Positions 26,894 through 35,636 of a stretch of DNA of 64,000 nucleotides are shown here, piece by piece. Source of the stretch: Winogradskyella sp. (GTDB taxonomy: Bacteria > Bacteroidota > Bacteroidia > Flavobacteriales > Flavobacteriaceae); the NCBI RefSeq assembly GCF_013213835.1, contig NZ_JABSSU010000003.1, positions 549,796-613,795 of the forward strand, written 5' to 3'. Made by a program: the position numbers and the translations under genes. Under the pieces are notes generated by a model. It did not search any database, had not been told where the DNA came from, and saw only the letters and a list, made by a program, of their open reading frames with translations. The first letter of the stretch is position 1. Each line of letters opens with the position of its first letter.

Positions 26894-27079
26894 ATGAGTG
26901 TTATATATATTGTCTTAACTGTAAGCGTCATTGTTGGTGTGGCTTTCTTTATCGTTTTTTTAATGGCTGTTAAATCTGGTCAATACGATGATAGCTATAC
27001 ACCATCAGTACGTATGCTGTTCGAAGACGAACTCGTAAAAGAAAACACTAATAAATCAATACAAACAAAAACCGACTAA
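26894..27079 (+). CDS. ccoS: CcoS, cbb3 oxidase maturation protein
   Basis: This small one-helix membrane protein of 61 residues has a hydrophobic segment at 3-25 and the family pattern AVKSGQYDD followed by a short soluble tail. CcoS is needed to insert heme and copper into cbb3 oxidase. It lies between ccoI and the fused ccoNO, its usual place, 10 nt before ccoNO. Confidence 0.9.
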   Translation: MSVIYIVLTVSVIVGVAFFIVFLMAVKSGQYDDSYTPSVRMLFEDELVKENTNKSIQTKTD

Positions 27080-27089
27080 TTTATTCAAT

Positions 27090-29294
27090 ATGGAAATGCA
27101 ACAATTTTACTACGATAACAAAATCGTTAAAAAATTCCTCTACGCCACCATAATTTTCGGAGTTGTTGGGATGCTTGTTGGGCTAATACTAGCCTTCATG
27201 TTTTTATTCCCAAATATGACAGACGGAATTTCATGGCTTAGTTTTGGACGTTTAAGACCACTGCACACTAACGCAGTAATATTTGCCTTTGTAGGTAACG
27301 CATTATTTGCTGGTATATATTACTCTATGCAGCGACTACTTAAAGCAAGAATGTTTAGCGATTTGCTAAGTAATATTAATTTTTGGGGTTGGCAATTAAT
27401 CATTGTTGGTGCCGCAATTACTTTACCATTAGGTATTACTACTTCAAAAGAGTATGCCGAACTAGAATGGCCTTTTGATATCGCCATTGAACTTGTTTGG
27501 GTAGTTTTTGGTATTAATATGATTGGTACAATTTTAAAGCGTCGTCAACGTCACCTTTATGTTGCAATTTGGTTCTATATCGCAACATTTGTAACTGTTG
27601 CGGTTCTTCACATTTTTAATAGTTTAGAACTACCAGTAAGTGCACTTAAAAGTTATTCTGTTTACGCAGGTGTACAAGATGCATTAGTGCAATGGTGGTA
27701 CGGACATAATGCGGTTGCATTCTTCTTAACCACACCATTCTTAGGATTGATGTATTACTTTGTACCAAAAGCTGCAAATAGACCTGTATATTCATACAGA
27801 CTTTCTATTGTACACTTCTGGTCATTAATTTTCATCTATATCTGGGCTGGACCTCACCACTTATTATATACTGCTTTACCTGAATGGGCACAACATTTAG
27901 GTGTGGCTTTCTCTGTAATGTTAATTGCACCTTCTTGGGGTGGTATGATAAACGGATTATTAACACTACGTGGTGCTTGGGATAAAGTACGTACAGACCC
28001 AGTCCTTAAATTTATGGTAGTAGCCATTACTGGATATGGTATGGCAACGTTTGAAGGCCCAATGCTTTCATTAAAAAATGTAAATGCCATCGCTCACTTT
28101 ACAGATTGGATTATTGCTCACGTGCACGTTGGTGCATTAGCATGGAATGGTTTTATGGCATTTGGTATGATTTATTGGTTAATACCTCGCTTATTCAAAA
28201 CAAAACTACACTCTATTGGGTTAGCTAACGTTCACTTCTGGATTGGTACACTTGGTATCATCTTATATGCACTTCCTATGTATGTAGCTGGATTTACTCA
28301 AGCAAGTATGTGGAAACAATTTAATCCGGATGGAAGCATCGTTTACGGTAACTTCTTAGAAACTGTAACTGAAATTATCCCAATGTACTGGATGCGTGCA
28401 ATCGGTGGTACACTTTACTTAGCTGGTATGTTAATCTTAGTATACAATGTTATTGTAACTATAGTAAGAGCTAAATCTAAGGTCACTGATGAATTGGCTG
28501 AAGCACCTGCATTGCAACGTGTATCTGCGAAAAGAGTTGCTGGTGAAGGTTGGCACACTTGGTTAGAGCGTAAACCAGTATTATTAACTATCTATGCTAC
28601 TGTTGCTATTCTAATTGGTGGTATTGTCCAAATTATTCCAACGCTGGTCGTTGAATCTAACATTCCAACTATAAGTAGTGTAAAACCATATTCACCTCTA
28701 GAACTTGAAGGTCGAGACATTTATATTAGAGAAGGTTGTGTTGGCTGTCATTCTCAAATGATTCGTCCGTTTAGAAGTGAAGTAGAACGATACGGTGAAT
28801 ATTCTAAAGCTGGTGAATATGTTTATGATCATCCATTCCTTTGGGGAAGTAAACGTACAGGACCAGACTTACATAGAGTAGGTGGTAAGTATAACGACAA
28901 CTGGCACTTTAACCATATGTACGACCCACAAAGTACATCTACAGGTTCTATTATGCCAGCATACAAATGGTTAATTGTTGGTGAAGGTGCAAAACTGGAT
29001 AAGTCTATGACCGAAAAGAAAATGGAAGCTATGGTGAGTCTTGGTGTTCCGTATTCTGAGGAAGACATTGCTAATGCACAAGCATCAATGTTAGAACAAG
29101 GTGCTCAAATTGAGAAAAACCTTTATAGTGATCCTGATTTTGCAAAATCATACGAAGCGGATAAAGCAGCTGGCGGTGAGAACTTTGTAGAAATGAAAAA
29201 CAGAGAGATTGTTGCACTTATTGCTTATCTGCAACGTCTTGGTACAGATATTAAAGTAAAAGAAATCATAGAAGAAACTGCTTCAAACGAATAA
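27090..29294 (+). CDS. ccoNO: Fused cbb3 cytochrome c oxidase subunits I and II (CcoN-CcoO)
   Basis: This is the catalytic core of the high-affinity terminal oxidase. Residues of about 1-480 are CcoN, a heme-copper oxidase subunit with some 12 membrane helices and His ligands in GRLRPLHTNAV, WWYGHNAVAF, AGPHHLLYTALP and HFTDWIIAHVHVGALAWNG. Residues of about 495-734 are CcoO, anchored by one helix, with one heme c site C550-x2-C553-H554 (CVGCHSQM). The N-O fusion is usual in Bacteroidota. The gene is 10 nt after ccoS and 4 nt before ccoQ. It should work in micro-oxic respiration, proton pumping included. Confidence 0.96.
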   Translation: MEMQQFYYDNKIVKKFLYATIIFGVVGMLVGLILAFMFLFPNMTDGISWLSFGRLRPLHTNAVIFAFVGNALFAGIYYSMQRLLKARMFSDLLSNINFWGWQLIIVGAAITLPLGITTSKEYAELEWPFDIAIELVWVVFGINMIGTILKRRQRHLYVAIWFYIATFVTVAVLHIFNSLELPVSALKSYSVYAGVQDALVQWWYGHNAVAFFLTTPFLGLMYYFVPKAANRPVYSYRLSIVHFWSLIFIYIWAGPHHLLYTALPEWAQHLGVAFSVMLIAPSWGGMINGLLTLRGAWDKVRTDPVLKFMVVAITGYGMATFEGPMLSLKNVNAIAHFTDWIIAHVHVGALAWNGFMAFGMIYWLIPRLFKTKLHSIGLANVHFWIGTLGIILYALPMYVAGFTQASMWKQFNPDGSIVYGNFLETVTEIIPMYWMRAIGGTLYLAGMLILVYNVIVTIVRAKSKVTDELAEAPALQRVSAKRVAGEGWHTWLERKPVLLTIYATVAILIGGIVQIIPTLVVESNIPTISSVKPYSPLELEGRDIYIREGCVGCHSQMIRPFRSEVERYGEYSKAGEYVYDHPFLWGSKRTGPDLHRVGGKYNDNWHFNHMYDPQSTSTGSIMPAYKWLIVGEGAKLDKSMTEKKMEAMVSLGVPYSEEDIANAQASMLEQGAQIEKNLYSDPDFAKSYEADKAAGGENFVEMKNREIVALIAYLQRLGTDIKVKEIIEETASNE

Positions 29295-29298
29295 GATT

Positions 29299-29484
29299 AT
29301 GCTAAAATTTGTAAAACATCATATGGAAAGTATTACTGGGATAGAAATCTACCCATTAATATCGCTCTTAATCTTTTTCATCTTTTTTGTGACCTTATTT
29401 TATTGGGTAATCACTGCGAAAAAGGATTACATAAACACTGTAAGTAATATACCATTAGACAACCAAAACGATACTAAACAATGA
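29299..29484 (+). CDS. ccoQ: CcoQ/FixQ-like small subunit
   Basis: The 61-residue protein has one membrane helix (about 17-41, IYPLISLLIFFIFFVTLFYW) and a short polar tail. Its size and position between ccoNO and ccoP identify CcoQ, which stabilises the oxidase complex. Its TGA overlaps the ccoP ATG in ATGA, which suggests coupled translation. Confidence 0.8.
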   Translation: MLKFVKHHMESITGIEIYPLISLLIFFIFFVTLFYWVITAKKDYINTVSNIPLDNQNDTKQ

Positions 29485-30470
29485 GACATTTAATTCCATC
29501 ATACATAAGAGTTCCAGTAGTGTTTTTCACTATTGCAGGACTTATAGAATACTTTGTAGATTCTGGTGATGAGCCAGCCTTCTTAGCCCAACCAGTAATC
29601 ATGTTATTCCTATTACTTGTATTACTATTTCTAATTGCAATAGAAGGTATTGTAAGCACAATGGACAATATCTTATATCAAAGTCTAGATGCAGAAGGTA
29701 AAGCAAGATATGATGCACAAAAAGCAGCACCTTCTAAACTGTCATTATGGGTTCAAAATACGTATAAGAAACTTCTGGGTTCTAAACCTATTGAGCAAGA
29801 AGGTGAGATCATTTTAGATCATAACTACGATGGTATAAAAGAATTAGACAACAGTCTTCCACCTTGGTGGTTGTATGGTTTTTATATTACTATAGTATTT
29901 GCAGTAGTTTACCTAGCAAAGTATCATATTTTTAATGCAGACGATCAGTTTGCGGAATACGAAATAGAATATGCTGAAGCCAATAGAGCAATTGAAGAGT
30001 ACAAAAAGACGGCTAAAAACTTAGTAGATGTTAATACCGTTGAGTTACTTACTGAGTCTTCTGACTTAAATGCTGGTAAATCAATTTTTGAAACCAACTG
30101 TGTGGCATGTCATATGGCAGATGGTGGTGGAGGAATTGGCCCTAACCTAACAGACAAACATTGGATTCTTGGTGGTGGTATTAAGAACGTCTTTAGAACA
30201 ATTTCTGAAGGTGGTCGAGACGGAAAAGGAATGGTTGCTTGGAAAGCCAACCTTAAACCACTTGAAATGGCCCAAGTAGCAAGCTATGTTTTACAATTTG
30301 AAGGTACAACACCAGCAAACCCTAAAGCTGCTGAAGGTGACATTTGGGTTGATGAGTCTGCTACAACTGAAGAAACTGCAGAAGATAATGTAGAGACTGA
30401 AGAAACACCAGCTGAAGACACCACTGAAGAAGTTACTGTGGAAAATACCACTATAACTTCATCTAACTAG
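29481..30470 (+). CDS. ccoP: CcoP, cbb3 oxidase subunit III with a single heme c site
   Basis: This membrane-anchored cytochrome c passes electrons to CcoO. Two hydrophobic segments precede the CcoP block (about 38-58 and 132-152), and the family motif YDGIKELDNSLPPWWLYGF is clear at about 113-132. Only one CxxCH is present (C207, C210, H211 in CVACHM), where proteobacterial CcoP has two. The methionine ligand may be that of GKGMVAW. The last 45 residues are a Glu/Thr-rich acidic tail of low complexity. It overlaps ccoQ by 4 nt; ccoG follows after 28 nt. Confidence 0.93.
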   Translation: MRHLIPSYIRVPVVFFTIAGLIEYFVDSGDEPAFLAQPVIMLFLLLVLLFLIAIEGIVSTMDNILYQSLDAEGKARYDAQKAAPSKLSLWVQNTYKKLLGSKPIEQEGEIILDHNYDGIKELDNSLPPWWLYGFYITIVFAVVYLAKYHIFNADDQFAEYEIEYAEANRAIEEYKKTAKNLVDVNTVELLTESSDLNAGKSIFETNCVACHMADGGGGIGPNLTDKHWILGGGIKNVFRTISEGGRDGKGMVAWKANLKPLEMAQVASYVLQFEGTTPANPKAAEGDIWVDESATTEETAEDNVETEETPAEDTTEEVTVENTTITSSN

Positions 30471-30498
30471 ACTAATAATTCAATAGCTGCAAAGTAAA

Positions 30499-31923
30499 AT
30501 GGAAACACCACCAAACGAAGTCTTTAGAGACTCTATTGGAACCATAAATGAAGAAGGAAATAGACATTGGATTTTTCCAAAGAAGCCTTCTGGACCATTT
30601 TGGGAAAAAAGAAAGCTCGTAAGTTACTTTCTTTTGGCCTTCTTATTTGCAGCGCCATTTATAAAAATTAACGGAAACCAATTCTTGATGTTTAATGTCC
30701 TAGAAAGACGATTTAACATCTTTGGTTTCCCATTTTGGCCACAAGATTTTCACCTATTTGTAATCTCTATGATAATAGGTGTGGTTTTTATCACACTATT
30801 TACCGTTGGATTTGGTAGAATTTTCTGTGGATGGATTTGCCCACAAACCATTTTTATGGAAATGGTATTTAGACGCATTGAATTTTGGATTGATGGTGAC
30901 CGCAACAAACAAATGCGTTTAGATAGACAAAAATGGGATGCAGAAAAAATAAGAAAACGTCTGCTTAAATGGTTTATCTTTTTAGTGATTTCATTTTTAA
31001 TTGCTAATGTGTTTTTAGCCTATTTAATTGGAAGTGATAAGCTTATAAATTACGTCGTTGAAGGTCCAATGAAACATATGGGCACTTTAATTCCGCTACT
31101 AATATTTACAGCTGTATTCTACTTTGTTTTTGCTTGGTTTAGAGAGCAAGTCTGTATCATTGCTTGTCCTTACGGAAGGTTACAAGGTGTGCTTTTAGAC
31201 AATAAATCAATAGTTGTGGCTTACGATCACAAACGTGGTGAAGGCGAAAATGGTAGAAAGAAATTCAGAAAAAATGAAGATAGAGAAGCCTTAGGTCATG
31301 GCGATTGTATAGATTGTTTTCAATGCGTGCACGTTTGCCCTACAGGAATTGATATAAGAAACGGTACACAATTAGAATGTGTGAATTGTACAGCATGTAT
31401 TGACGAGTGCGATACCATAATGGAGAAGATAAAAAAACCTAAAGGTCTTATCCGTTATGCAAGTGAAAACAATATTGAAAAGAAAGAGTCTTTTAAGCTA
31501 ACCGCTCGCATGAAAGGTTACATTGCAGTTCATGTAATATTGATTGGAGTACTATTAGGTATGTTAGCACTAAGAAATGATGTTGAAGCTAGAATATTAA
31601 GATTACCAGGACAGCTTTATGAACATAAAGACAATAACATTATTAGCAATGTGTACACCTACAAACTTGTAAATAAAACCACTGAAGATATTAATGATGT
31701 AAGTTTTAAACTTAGAGGCATTGCCGGAGAAATTAAATTAGTTTCTACAACGAACACATTTGAAGTAAAAGAAAATGGATTAGCAGAAGGCACCTTATTT
31801 ATCGAGTTAAAGCAAAGTGATTTATCTGGTGACAAAAACAAAGTAACCATAGATGTTTATAGTGGTGATCAATTGATTGAAACAACTTCGGTGTCCTTTT
31901 TAGGGCCTCGAAGTTATAATTAA
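30499..31923 (+). CDS. ccoG: CcoG/FixG/RdxA cytochrome oxidase accessory protein, 2x[4Fe-4S]
   Basis: This membrane protein is needed for cbb3 maturation; CcoG reduces copper(II) for delivery to the oxidase. There are about five membrane helices. The Cys motifs CGWICPQTIFME and CIIACPYGRLQ lie in the membrane part, and a ferredoxin-like domain at about 270-310 carries two tetracysteine sets (CIDCFQCVHVCP, CVNCTACIDECD). The C-terminal Ig-like fold (about 380-474) is exported. It sits in the expected ccoG-ccoH order. Confidence 0.95.
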   Translation: METPPNEVFRDSIGTINEEGNRHWIFPKKPSGPFWEKRKLVSYFLLAFLFAAPFIKINGNQFLMFNVLERRFNIFGFPFWPQDFHLFVISMIIGVVFITLFTVGFGRIFCGWICPQTIFMEMVFRRIEFWIDGDRNKQMRLDRQKWDAEKIRKRLLKWFIFLVISFLIANVFLAYLIGSDKLINYVVEGPMKHMGTLIPLLIFTAVFYFVFAWFREQVCIIACPYGRLQGVLLDNKSIVVAYDHKRGEGENGRKKFRKNEDREALGHGDCIDCFQCVHVCPTGIDIRNGTQLECVNCTACIDECDTIMEKIKKPKGLIRYASENNIEKKESFKLTARMKGYIAVHVILIGVLLGMLALRNDVEARILRLPGQLYEHKDNNIISNVYTYKLVNKTTEDINDVSFKLRGIAGEIKLVSTTNTFEVKENGLAEGTLFIELKQSDLSGDKNKVTIDVYSGDQLIETTSVSFLGPRSYN

Positions 31924-31959
31924 AAAATAAGTATTAAGGCTAATTAAAATAGTAATGTT

Positions 31960-32406
31960 ATGAAAGTAAATTGGGGAACTGCAATTGTAATTGCATTTAT
32001 AGGCTTTATCGGATTCATCATGTATTTTGTAGTAAACATGGCTACAGACGACAAATACGACCACGACTTAGTAGTTGAAGATTACTACCAACAAGAATTA
32101 GCATTTCAAACAGATATAGACAAAGAAAAAAATGCTAAAAAACTTGCAACAAATATCACTTGGAAAAAAACCAATGAAGGTATTGTTTTTACATTCCCTC
32201 AAGAACTAAATATAGAAAACATTCAAGGTACAGTGTTCCTATACAGACCATCTAATAAACACCTAGATATTGAAACGCCTATTTCTCTATCTAACCACAA
32301 TTTGCTCATACCTGACAATCGTTTACTGGATGGTCGTTGGAACATTAAAATTGACTGGCAGCACAACAATCAATCGTACCTATTTAAAGAGGCAATAACA
32401 TACTAA
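31960..32406 (+). CDS. ccoH: FixH/CcoH family protein
   Basis: The protein has one N-terminal membrane helix (about 6-28) followed by an exported FixH-type domain with the family start YDHDLVVEDYYQQELAFQ. CcoH interacts with CcoN during assembly of cbb3 oxidase. It is 36 nt after ccoG and 7 nt before the DsbD_2-like gene. Confidence 0.9.
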   Translation: MKVNWGTAIVIAFIGFIGFIMYFVVNMATDDKYDHDLVVEDYYQQELAFQTDIDKEKNAKKLATNITWKKTNEGIVFTFPQELNIENIQGTVFLYRPSNKHLDIETPISLSNHNLLIPDNRLLDGRWNIKIDWQHNNQSYLFKEAITY

Positions 32407-32413
32407 GTAAATT

Positions 32414-33115
32414 ATGCTTTACTCAGCATTTATATTAGGTTTATTGGGTAGTTTACACTGTGTAGGCATGTGTGGGCCAATAGCTTTTATGCTTCCTGTA
32501 GATCGTTCCAATTCCTTTAAAAAAATAAGCCAAATTAGCATCTACCATATTGGTAGACTTATTTCTTATAGTCTAATAGGCTTAGTTTTTGGTCTAGTTG
32601 GTAAAAGCCTTTACATATTCGGAATGCAACAACAGCTGTCTATAGCTGTGGGAATATTAATGATTATACTTGTTATAATTCCTTATAAGACTATAGGTAA
32701 ATACAATTTATCTAAACCCTTAAATAGACTCATATCTAAAGTTAAATCAAGCTTAGGATCAGCCTTAAAAAAGAAAACAGCAGATACTTTTTTAACCATT
32801 GGGTTTCTTAATGGATTTTTACCTTGTGGATTAGTCTACATGGCTGTTTTTGGCGCTATTGCAACTGGAAGCTTATTAGAAGGTAGTATTTACATGATAC
32901 TTTTTGGTCTTGGCACTATTCCATTAATGACATGTGCCATTTATTTGGGTAAATTTTTAAACCAAACCATTAAACAACGTATTCAAAAAGCAATTCCAGT
33001 ATTTGTAGTGATTATTGGTGTCTTATTCATTTTAAGAGGCCTAGGTCTTGGCATACCTTACATTTCACCAAGTCCTGTGGTTGAAATAGCTACAAGTCAA
33101 ATGAATTGTCATTAA
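32414..33115 (+). CDS. DsbD_2/SafE-like membrane protein linked to cbb3 assembly
   Basis: This six-helix membrane protein opens with LLGSLHCVGMCGPIAFML, and a second motif is FLNGFLPCGLVYMA. These paired Cys-Gly and Pro-Cys-Gly sites mark the DsbD_2 family (CcdA-like, often named sulfite exporter TauE/SafE), which ends many cco clusters. A role in copper or redox supply to CcoN is likely. The tail ends in MNCH, a possible metal-binding end. It is the last gene of the cco unit, before a strong terminator. Confidence 0.85.
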   Translation: MLYSAFILGLLGSLHCVGMCGPIAFMLPVDRSNSFKKISQISIYHIGRLISYSLIGLVFGLVGKSLYIFGMQQQLSIAVGILMIILVIIPYKTIGKYNLSKPLNRLISKVKSSLGSALKKKTADTFLTIGFLNGFLPCGLVYMAVFGAIATGSLLEGSIYMILFGLGTIPLMTCAIYLGKFLNQTIKQRIQKAIPVFVVIIGVLFILRGLGLGIPYISPSPVVEIATSQMNCH

Positions 33116-33150
33116 AAAGTAAACTAATTAACTAACTGTTATATAAAAGA

Positions 33151-33185
33151 AAACGCCGAAGACTAATTGCTTCGGCGTTTTTTTT
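33151..33185. terminator. Bidirectional terminator after the cco unit
   Basis: An 11-bp perfect stem (AAACGCCGAAG / CTTCGGCGTTT) around an 8-nt loop is followed by a T run. It serves the cco unit and, read in reverse, the universal stress protein gene. Confidence 0.93.
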
Positions 33186-33189
33186 ACTT

Positions 33190-33225
33190 GATATTTTATT
33201 TTACGAACTAACTAATAATATCAAG
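33190..33225. repeat. Inverted repeat downstream of the usp gene
   Basis: TTGATATT near 33188 and AATATCAA near 33216 are complementary over 8-9 bp around a loop of about 20 nt that contains AACTAACTAA. It may stabilise the 3' end of the usp transcript; there is no T run. Confidence 0.35.
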
Positions 33226-33233
33226 AACTACTA

Positions 33234-34067
33234 TTAAATTTTAAATGTCATTACAGGTAAGGTTGAATGATTGGCGACATCTTCTGATATACTACCTTCA
33301 AAGAAATGTGCTAAACCTTTTCTTCCGTGTGTAGCTACGGCAATTAAATCAGCACCTATTGTATTAGAAAAGTTTAAAATTCCTTTCTCGATAGAATAAT
33401 CTGAAACCACATGCACATTCGCCATATTATCTAAATGACCATCTGCTTTTTTCAGGAAGTTTGACACTCGCTTATCAATCTCTGCTGAACTTCTAAAGTT
33501 ACCATCTGGTGAATTTACATAGACTAAATGCATCTTAGCACCAATCTTTCCAAAGGTTACCTTAGCATTGAGATAAGGTCTTATAGCTTCTTCAGAAAAG
33601 TCACTTGCAAACACGCCATTATCAAAGTCTAAAAGTATTGGATTATGTTTTATAACAAGTACAGGCACATCAGAGTGTCTTATTACCTTCTCGGTGTTTG
33701 AGCCAACTATAGCACCTTTAACTCCACTAGCACCATGAGATCCCATGACAATAAGATTTGCACCATTGTCATTGGCAACAACATTCACTTCTCGCCAAAC
33801 CTTAAAATGCTTTATAATTGGAGTAACCTTTAGATCCTTTAAGTAAACTTTATCTAAAAAAGCTTCAAATTTTTGTTCAGCCAGTTTTACATAAAATGTG
33901 GCTTCTTCGTTTAAGGACTCATTATCAGCAGAAATTATTGCGTTAGAAAGTTCTAACATGTGTAATACAAATAATTCTGATTTATGTTTACGAGCAATAT
34001 TGGCAGCTGCCTCTAAGGCAAACTCTGAATGCTCAGAAAAGTCGACAGGTACAATAATTTTTTTCAT
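33234..34067 (-). CDS. Universal stress protein with two Usp domains
   Basis: Two tandem Usp domains (about 1-140 and 145-277) are visible. The first has the ATP-binding motif GSHGASGVKGAIVGSNTEKV; the second has a related ATHGRKGLAHFFEGSISED. Both start with the typical strand (IIVPVDFSE and NGVFASDFSE). Usp proteins help cells endure starvation or lack of oxygen. It starts 11 nt after hemN, so it is probably under the same FNR-type promoter. Confidence 0.92.
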   Translation of the reverse strand: MKKIIVPVDFSEHSEFALEAAANIARKHKSELFVLHMLELSNAIISADNESLNEEATFYVKLAEQKFEAFLDKVYLKDLKVTPIIKHFKVWREVNVVANDNGANLIVMGSHGASGVKGAIVGSNTEKVIRHSDVPVLVIKHNPILLDFDNGVFASDFSEEAIRPYLNAKVTFGKIGAKMHLVYVNSPDGNFRSSAEIDKRVSNFLKKADGHLDNMANVHVVSDYSIEKGILNFSNTIGADLIAVATHGRKGLAHFFEGSISEDVANHSTLPVMTFKI

Positions 34068-34078
34068 CTTTTCCAGAT

Positions 34079-35443
34079 TTAAATTGTCATGGAAAATAAT
34101 TGGGTATTAGGTTTCTTTCTTTGCAAACGCAAATCAAAAGCCATACAAATATTTCTTATAAAAGGTTTCCCTTTTTCAGTTACAGTTATCTTTTTTCTTT
34201 CAAAAGTTAATAAACCGTCTTGTTCAAATTCTTTTAATTTCACCAATGTCTCAGGTAATGCAGTAAAGGTCATATCGCCATTTAACCACGACGTTTCGAA
34301 GTGACACATTAGATTAAGAATATGCTTTCTAATGATTAAATCTTCTTCATTTAAAATATGTCCTCTATATACTGGTATGGTATCTTCTTCTAATAATTGA
34401 TAATAATCTTCAATTGACTTTACATTTTGCGCAAAACCATACCAACTATCGCTGATAGCTGAAACACCTAAACCAATCATAAGTTGCGTTTTGGAGGCTG
34501 TATAGCCCATAAAATTTCGATGCATCTTTTGGTTATTTGCAGCTTCATAAAGTGAATCACTCTTTAAGGCGAAATGATCCATACCAATTTCAGTAAAACC
34601 TGCTTGTTGAAGATAATATTTACCCATTTCATATTGCAATCGTTTGCTTTCTGCACTTGGTAAATCTTCGTCTTTAAAACCACGTTGACCATTACCTTTT
34701 ATCCATGGCACGTGTGCATAACTGTAAAAAGCGAGTCGATCTGGTTTAATTAATTTGGTTTTAGTGATTGTTTGTAATACATCTGATTCCTTTTGGAATG
34801 GTAATCCAAAAATGATATCATGTCCCACTGACGTATAACCAATCTCTCTAGCCAGTTGGGTTACCTTTTGAACATTCTCAAAAGTCTGAACCCTATTTAT
34901 GGCAGCCTGAATCATTGGATTATAATCCTGAACCCCAAAACTCACACGTCTAAAACCTAAATCGTATAAAGTTTGAAGATGTTCTTTTGTTGTGTTATTT
35001 GGATGACCTTCAAAACTAAATTCATAATTATCATCAACATCAGATGTTCGTAATAATTCTGAAATTAATAATTTGAGGTTTTCTGGTGAGAAAAAGGTAG
35101 GTGTTCCTCCACCGAGATGCAATTCTTTAATTTTTGGTCTTTTATTTAATATATCTCGATAAAGCTTCCATTCTTTTAAAAGAGCATTTATATACGGTAA
35201 TTCTACCTCATGACGCTTGGTGATTCGTTTATGACATCCACAAAAGGTGCATAAACTTTCGCAAAAAGGTAAATGCAAATACAAACTTATACCTTCGTCT
35301 GTATTACTTTCTTCGTAAGATTTAATTAATGATTGCTTCCAATTAGCTAAGGAAAACGTTTCAATATCCCAGTATGGTACTGTTGGATAGCTGGTGTAGC
35401 GTGGCCCAGCAACGTTGTACTTATCTATTAAACTATAACTCAT
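34079..35443 (-). CDS. hemN: Oxygen-independent coproporphyrinogen III oxidase (HemN)
   Basis: This radical SAM enzyme makes protoporphyrinogen IX for heme without oxygen. The N-terminal KYNVAGPRYTSYP is the HemN signature, and the iron-sulfur motif is CESLCTFCGC (CxxxCxxC plus the following Cys). I place the start at ATG 35443 (MSYSLIDKYN). The frame is open to 35554, but that extension covers the FNR-type site and the -7 element and is not HemN-like. At 454 residues it fits the family. It is upstream of the usp gene and likely activated at low oxygen, when heme is needed for the cbb3 oxidase encoded alongside. Confidence 0.94.
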   Translation of the reverse strand: MSYSLIDKYNVAGPRYTSYPTVPYWDIETFSLANWKQSLIKSYEESNTDEGISLYLHLPFCESLCTFCGCHKRITKRHEVELPYINALLKEWKLYRDILNKRPKIKELHLGGGTPTFFSPENLKLLISELLRTSDVDDNYEFSFEGHPNNTTKEHLQTLYDLGFRRVSFGVQDYNPMIQAAINRVQTFENVQKVTQLAREIGYTSVGHDIIFGLPFQKESDVLQTITKTKLIKPDRLAFYSYAHVPWIKGNGQRGFKDEDLPSAESKRLQYEMGKYYLQQAGFTEIGMDHFALKSDSLYEAANNQKMHRNFMGYTASKTQLMIGLGVSAISDSWYGFAQNVKSIEDYYQLLEEDTIPVYRGHILNEEDLIIRKHILNLMCHFETSWLNGDMTFTALPETLVKLKEFEQDGLLTFERKKITVTEKGKPFIRNICMAFDLRLQRKKPNTQLFSMTI

Positions 35444-35461
35444 ACCTATGTAATTACGTGT

Positions 35462-35469
35462 CAAAGATA
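35462..35469 (-). promoter_or_regulatory. -7 element of the hemN promoter
   Basis: The minus strand reads TATCTTTG, a perfect match to TAnnTTTG, 18 nt before the chosen hemN ATG. It also supports that start over the longer frame. Confidence 0.65.
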
Positions 35470-35489
35470 CATGTGCTCTATAGCTTAAA

Positions 35490-35507
35490 TTATGACTTTT
35501 GTCATAT
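35490..35507. promoter_or_regulatory. FNR-type site 3 (hemN)
   Basis: TATGAC-TTTT-GTCATA (35491-35506) is a perfect 6-bp inverted repeat; on the minus strand the 18 bp read ATATGAC-AAAA-GTCATAA. The centre (35498.5) is 36.5 nt from the last G of the hemN -7 element, as at ccoI and ccoS. Confidence 0.72.
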
Positions 35508-35586
35508 GTTATTAAATAGGCTTTTTTCCTCATCAATAAATAATAGCAAAACATTAGATCAAAGCTTTCTTTATAAGGAAAATAGC

Positions 35587-35617
35587 TTGGAAGTAAACTG
35601 TGATATGCTTAACTTTA
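35587..35617 (+). promoter_or_regulatory. Promoter of the YceI-like lipoprotein gene
   Basis: TTG at 35587-35589 and TAACTTTA at 35610-35617 are separated by 20 nt, matching the Bacteroidota -33 / -7 arrangement with one mismatch. The ATG follows 19 nt later. Confidence 0.5.
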
Positions 35618-35636
35618 CTTCAAAAACAAACGACAC

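Noticed and set aside
35444..35554. 37-residue N-terminal extension of HemN
   Set aside because: It spans the FNR-type palindrome and the -7 element, and the family starts at MSYSLIDKYN.
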